Shown in pieces: positions 58,506 to 64,000 of a stretch of 64,000 nt of DNA. Origin of the DNA: Alnus glutinosa (lineage: Eukaryota > Streptophyta > Magnoliopsida > Fagales > Betulaceae). The notes beneath the pieces were generated by a model. The model was not told where the DNA came from and ran no database searches. It worked only from the letters and a program-made list of their open reading frames with translations. The translations under genes and the position numbers were made by a program. Positions within the stretch are counted from its first letter, which is position 1; each line of letters opens with the position of its first letter. Where the stretch lies: contig NC_084896.1 in NCBI RefSeq assembly GCF_958979055.1, positions 5,026,501 to 5,090,500 of the forward strand, read 5' to 3'.

Positions 58506-59664
58506 ATGGAAGAAACGCAAAGAGAGACAAACTGGTGTGACGAAGAAGATCAACAAGCTGAAGCGAGTATCTGGAAATACATCTTCGGATTCACAGAAAT
58601 CTCTGTAGTCAAGTGTGCCATTGAGCTTGGGATAGCTGATGCCATTGAAAGCCATGGAAGCCCGATGACACTATCTGAGTTGTCATCAGCTCTAACATGC
58701 GCTCCGTCCCCCCTCTACCGCATAATGAGGTTCCTAATGCACCGCGGAATATTCAAAGAGGAACTCAACACCCATGGCTCCCCATGTTATGCACAAACGA
58801 GTCTTTCTCGCCGTCTGGTGAGATATGGAGAACACAGCATGGCTGCTTTCTTTATGGTAAATAGCAGCCCAATGGCGATGGCATCATTGCACCGTCTCAG
58901 TGCCCGTGTTCTAGCCAATGGGACTTCACCATTTGAGATGGCACATGGTGAAGAGGCATGGAGCTTTTTAGCAGCAAATCCTGCTCAAAGCCAGCTCGTC
59001 AATGAAGCAATGGCTTCTGACGCCAGGGTGGTCGTGCCTGCAATAATTCACGGTTGTCCAGAGGTGTTTGATGGGCTTGGCAGTTTGGTGGATGTGGGTG
59101 GGGGCAATGGAACAACTTTGCAGATGTTGGTGCAGGCATTTCCATGGCTTCGAGGCATCAACTTTGATCTTCCTCATGTTGTCTCTGAAGCCCTGGAGTT
59201 CCACATGGTTGAAAATGCTGGGGGTAACATGTTTGAAAGTGTTCCAAAGGCCGATGCGGCTTTCTTAATGGTAAGTACGGTCCCAAACCAAAACGAATTG
59301 AAAGACCTTTATATATATATATATATAAATATATTTTGCATGAATAAATCACCTTTGTGAATTGCTGTGGATTCTGCATGGTTGGGGAGACGACGAGTGC
59401 ATCCAAATCCTTAAGAACTGCAGAGAAGCAATTTCAGAAGACAAAGGAAAGATAATAATTGTTGAGGCTGTGATTGAAGAAGCGAAAATGGACAAGCTAA
59501 GTGATGCAAGGTTGACGCTAGACATGGCGATGATGGCTCATACAAATGCAGGCAAAGAAAGGACCTTCAAGGAGTGGGAATTTCTTCTTAGGAAGGCTGG
59601 ATTTACAAGATACATCGCCAAATTCATTCATGCTGTGCAATCTGTTATTGAGGCATTTCCTTAA
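58506..59664 (+). pseudogene. OMT-E: O-methyltransferase with a mutated splice acceptor, probably non-functional
   Basis: Exon 1 (58506-59270) is open and almost identical to OMT-C, and the donor GTAAGT is intact. The acceptor, TTGCAG|TGG in every other copy, reads TTGCTG|TGG here (exon 2 would start at 59368). Without that AG the 97-bp intron cannot be removed at the normal site. Retention runs into a stop shortly after exon 1, giving 284 residues that lack the catalytic histidine. The next AGs lie inside exon 2 and would remove or shift past WILHGW. Exon 2 (59368-59664) is otherwise open, so the lesion is recent. It also has the GGNMF and LHGW variants, plus replacements late in exon 2 (AKFIHAV for VKSIHAV). 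Confidence 0.88.
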
Positions 59665-60200
59665 GTTATGTACAACTTAAAGGAACTATATGTCTTTTTT
59701 TTCTTTTTGTAATAATGGCAACTACGTACGCATTGCAAGTAGGGCCAGCTCTATCAATAATGATGTTTGATTGCCTAGAAAATAAAAACATATTTGGTTT
59801 GGTTAATGCCTTAACAAAATGATTATATGGGTTTTCTTTCTTCATAAGCATGACTTCAATCAACTAATTATGTACGCAAAGTAAAGAACATCGATCCAAA
59901 TATAAATGTAGGCAATACGAAACTGCGACAATCTGAAACATGCATTGTGTCTTTAACAGAGCGTCAATCTCACTTTAACTAAAATTGTGTCCAACCCAAA
60001 ATTATAAGCATTGTGGCTCTAACAATTAATACATGTTAGCAAAATACATCACAGCCATAAGCTTAATAAGTACCATGAATAACTGCAAAATAAAACACGA
60101 GAAACATATATAATTAAATCAAACTTCGTGGGTCCCAACTAATCCTATGAATTAGTACAGGAGAATATGATACATGTTGTACACAAACTCTTTTAAATGA
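59665..60200. other. 3' flank of OMT-E
   Basis: Homologous to the OMT-C 3' flank; no gene. Confidence 0.55.
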
Positions 60201-63200
60201 GTTAAACCAATTTTAACATTAATATGTGTTTTTAAAAACACACATATATAGTTTAAAATGTTAGAAATATTCAACATATTACTAAAACTAACATGCGCAG
60301 CGGAAAACAAATAAGACAGGATTCAGGCTTACCTCTAGCCATATTTGCTCAAGCTTTTCCACGATCCATCTGAAGAACAAGAAAAAAACTATTTGAGGGA
60401 TCTTCTAACCTATGCTTATGACTGTATTGCCGTACTGATGGTGTACACAGGTTATTAATTTATAGGCTATGTCAGGGACCCTCAAATATGATAAATACCG
60501 TATTGTTCCTCCCATCAAGGAAACAATATTATTAATTGATTTTTAAATCAATTAAATGATTCCATTACGATAATTTAAATTAATAGAAATTACCATAACC
60601 ATAATACCGTATATTATATTTACAATAAATATAATAAACACCGTATATGTGGCATATAGGTCATATATGGAGATAATATCTTACATTCTCTTACTTGGCC
60701 TTTATGACACATGACCTTATGGTATTAGGTTCTTTAATTTGGCCAATCACTTTTGGAATCCTCCAACTCAGATAAGAAATGTTTCACACGAATCATGGCG
60801 GTAAAACTATTATAAAATTAGGTCGTCTCTTCCATGTATCACAACGTAAAACACTCCTTATATGAATACCTTATGGATAATTAAGCTTTATGAATGAACT
60901 TTCTATAAGTCATTTGGGTCCAACTTTATTTATCCTCATGGATAAAATAACAAATGTGCACAAAATCTTTATTATAATAACTTTATGTCTATAGACCAAA
61001 AAGAGACAAACCAAGCAAAAAATGAATTAATGTGTCTCATATATTCCGCATGACTTTATTCTTTATTTACCGGTAAACTTTAAGTCATGGGATCCGCAAT
61101 CATTAATTCAGTACTTATATGCTCAATAGACCCTTTATGTCTCTTAATGTTATCTCTCGTACTGAGATACTTGATATCGATTTACTTCTACTTTTACTCT
61201 TTATTCTTATAAAAGAAGATTATAGTAGAATTACCGCAGAGTATCTTTATGGTCTAACTGTGAAATCGACAATATTGAGACTTTCAACAAAATGTCTCAT
61301 CCATCATGCCTGTGTACTAAATTCATAGCACGCTAGAATTTTAGCTTTCTTGGTAGACGTAGCAACCATAGTCTGCATACTGCATCTTTAAGATATATCT
61401 CTCAATTAAAAGATATATACCCTAAAGTAGACTTTCTACTATCTACACAATCAGCAAAACAACTAACCACCTTCAAATGGAAACTGTATCCTTAAGTTAA
61501 GTTGTACTTCTTGGTTCTTTCCATATACTGCAAGACTTTATTTGCAGCACTTTATTGACTCAATATACTTATTGTCAGTCATATGGTTATGTATAATGCA
61601 GACGCTTAAAATTTTTCATCTGCCCTTATTCCAATACCTTTTTGGGACATTAATCTGTATTTAATTGGTCCATCTTAATTGCTATTGAAGGTACATAATC
61701 CTTCATTCTAAATCTTCCCAAAACTTTTTCAATGTAGGCCTTCCGAGACAATGTTAATATTCTTTATGTCTCTGTGAATCTCTATGTCAAAAGACATAAG
61801 AGATTTCACCCAAATCCTTCATTTCAAAGTTTTGTGAAATGAACTTTATGTAGCAAACCTAAATCAGCACTTGCAAAAAATAATATCCACATATAGGACC
61901 AGAAAGATTACTGTTCTCCCACTGACCTTAAGGTATATATACTAATTAACAAGGTTTTTCAATAAACAATAAAATAATAACCTTGCAAAAAGTATATCAT
62001 CGATGAGAGATCTATCACAGCTCATAAATAGAATTCTTTAATTTGCAAGCTTTCTGACTGTTATTTATAAAACCCTTTTAATTGTTTCATGTAAACCTCT
62101 TACTTGAGATCTCTATTCTCGAAAGTTGTTCTCACATCCATTTGATGTAGCTCTAAGTCAAAAAATGAGCTACTAATGTTATGATTATCTTGGTGAACCA
62201 TTCTTAGACACTGGAGAGAATCTTTCATGATAATCAATGCCTTCTTCATGAGTAAAACCATTGGCTAAGAGTCTAGCTTGACTTTTGAGCCATATATTTA
62301 TCTCTTACTTCATGGCATTGAATCACTATGTTGAGTTTTCTCCACTCATAGCATGTGAAAACAATTTTGGATCATCTTGATGTCCAATGTCAACATCAGA
62401 CTCTGGGAGATATACAACATGATCACTAAGAATTGTTGATCTCCTTATTCTATAGGATTTTTCTTAATTCTACTTCCTCTGCATTTTGCAATGGGAGAAT
62501 AGATTTTGAACCTGTTTTTTATGAGTTGGTTGTTCTAAAAGTGATTGTGGCTCAAGATAATCAATCTGATTTTCCCTAAATACAATCAATCATCCTTTAT
62601 GAGGAGGAGATTTGGCCAACTCTAGTGCTTCTTCAAATTCCAATTTATGTGAATGAGCACTTCTACTAGGTTCCGCATCCTCTAGAAATTTTACAATCAA
62701 CAACTCTAGGATTATATGAAGGATAATAAAACATTAAAACCCTTTAAAGTTTACTAAATAGCTTATAAAAGATCCGCTGGTTGCCTTGAATCTAATTTTC
62801 TAAGGCGAGGATTATAAATCCTCTCTTTAGTAAAGCAACCCCATATGTGTAAATAATTTAAACTTGGCTTCCATTTATTTTATACTTTAAAAAGTGTCTT
62901 AAAATAACCTTAGATAGAATCCTGTTTAACATATACACAACGATTTTTAAAGCTTTACTTTATAAGGGTAATAACATATTAGTATTACTAATCATTTCCC
63001 TTTTGTGTATACCTACCTTAATACTCTATGCCCATATTAGATCTTCATGTTGTTTCTCTTCTTCTTCCTTATAGGTATTGAAAGCATTCAATACCCCAGC
63101 TTTAATATTTAGAAGATAGAGATACATAAACTTTATATGGTCATCACTAAAAGATATAAAAATATCTCTGACCATTTAGGCAATGAGTATGAAAAAGTCA

Positions 63201-64000
63201 ACACCTTTCAATGTACATGATCTCAAGAATCTCAAAAGGCTCTCTTTGGAACCTCTAATGATCTTGTTGGTATGCTTTCCCTTATGCAGTCCACACAAGT
63301 ACCAAAGTCAGTAAATTACCGACTTTTATTTTCTGTATGGAGATATATTTCAATCTCTAAAGCCATAACAAGAGCATTTTATAAATTCTCAAATACTCTA
63401 CTTTACGTCAACATCAGTATGCAGAAATAAACAAATAATTTTGTTTCAAAAATTGGGATGTAGGTCAATTTTAAATTGACTTTAATTAAACCCCAACCAA
63501 TATTCCACCAAAAAATAAGAAAAATTTCAAGTTTAAAATAAAATTGAAATTTTTAACAAGCCAAACTAGAAAATAAATTTCTAAAAGATTATGGAATATA
63601 AATAATTTTTTTTGAGGTAAAAAATATAACTGAATCTCAAAATTAACCTATAGTTCCCTACAACCTCAAATTATAAACACGTGTTATTCACTTTAAAAAG
63701 ATCTGCATTTGTGTTGACAATGTGGATTGTTAAACCATAATCAATCCACAACATATTTGAATGAGTCACTACAAGAGATTCACGACATACTAAATATATG
63801 AGATTATCTTTATTTTAAGTTATTTCTTTTACTTCATGCAATCTTTCTTTATATGCCCTTAATTTTCCTTATTGCATGAGAAATAGGTATCTTGATTGCC
63901 ATAATACTTTATTGGCACCTTATTCTCATGCTTTAAGTGTTGGACTTAATTGCATTTATCAGTCCTTCCCTTGACATGAGTAACCATGTGAACACTTTAT
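60200..64000 (-). mobile_element. Decayed Ty1-copia retrotransposon, antisense, block 2 (runs off the window)
   Basis: The duplicate of 35950-39727, same order: LTR start TGTAAGATATTATC at 60685 (minus), RNase H, RT and gag remnants with stops. The purine tract has one change (AAGTAAGAGAA). The window ends inside the gag region, so its 5' side cannot be judged. Confidence 0.82.

Larger units (their letters stand above)
44525..64000 (+). repeat. Second block of a tandem segmental duplication of about 24 kb (first block about 20755-44520)
   Basis: All of 20755 to about 39727 recurs here in the same order and orientation: poly-C, GATC array, OMT fragment, truncated LTR element, OMT gene, complete LTR element, second OMT gene, copia remnant. 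The offset is 23.8 kb at the poly-C, 25.25 kb at the first OMT and 24.27 kb at the second and at the window's end, because of indels. The right end of block 2 lies outside the window. Confidence 0.93.

Noticed and set aside
58506-59360. A complete 284-residue single-exon methyltransferase
   Set aside because: The tail after codon 255 is translated intron; the true exon 2 follows and holds the catalytic histidine.
59362-59664. Independent small gene starting at 59362
   Set aside because: It starts at a non-ATG codon made by the mutated acceptor and is just exon 2 of OMT-E.

Overview
The window is nuclear DNA of a flowering plant. It is AT-rich, has GT-AG introns, and is crowded with plant-type transposable elements: CACTA, Mutator-like, copia, small non-autonomous LTR elements and MITEs. 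The only host genes I can support are a cluster of class II (COMT-like) plant O-methyltransferases (OMTs). Their sequence resembles the eudicot group usually annotated as reticuline 7-O-, xanthohumol 4-O- or norcoclaurine 6-O-methyltransferase-like. A woody eudicot is my guess from family resemblance only, and the substrate cannot be read from sequence.

Layout. 1-3517: intergenic DNA with a 1.4-kb Mutator-like element (1305-2708) flanked by a perfect 9-bp target duplication. 3518-15516: a CACTA element of about 12 kb into which a second CACTA element (3713-10444) has jumped. Both have CACTACAAAAA ends and AAT target duplications. The inner one carries an apparently intact seven-exon Transposase_24-type gene and a truncated TNP2-type transposase. 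The outer one has no recognisable gene; it holds TA-rich tandem repeats, telomere-like CCCTAAA arrays and palindromic ACACGTGT ends. 15760-17487: a complete two-exon OMT on the minus strand (OMT-A). 18182-20060: the relic of a second minus-strand OMT (exon 2 plus a promoter-like remnant).

20755 to the end: a tandem segmental duplication with a period of about 24 kb. Block 1 is about 20755-44520 and block 2 starts at about 44525 and runs off the window. Each block begins at a poly-C tract, then has a T-rich stretch, a GATC-rich tandem repeat, a 250-bp OMT exon-1 fragment fused to a truncated LTR element, a first OMT gene (OMT-B at 26110; OMT-D at 51364), a complete 1.9-kb non-autonomous LTR element, a second OMT gene (OMT-C at 34236; OMT-E at 58506), and a decayed antisense copia element. 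B pairs with D and C pairs with E in coding sequence, so a two-gene module existed before the 24-kb duplication. Block 1 also ends in sequence not seen in block 2: a LINE-like insertion, MITEs and a PGG-domain gene fragment.

The genes would act as SAM-dependent methyltransferases on small phenolic or alkaloid-type acceptors. A, B and D keep the conserved catalytic and SAM-pocket residues. C and E share two substitutions at conserved positions (GGD to GGN, HDW to HGW). E has additionally lost the AG of its only intron's acceptor, so it is probably a recent pseudogene. The four plus-strand promoters share a G-box and a TATA box but differ in microsatellite length and in a 1.2-kb indel.
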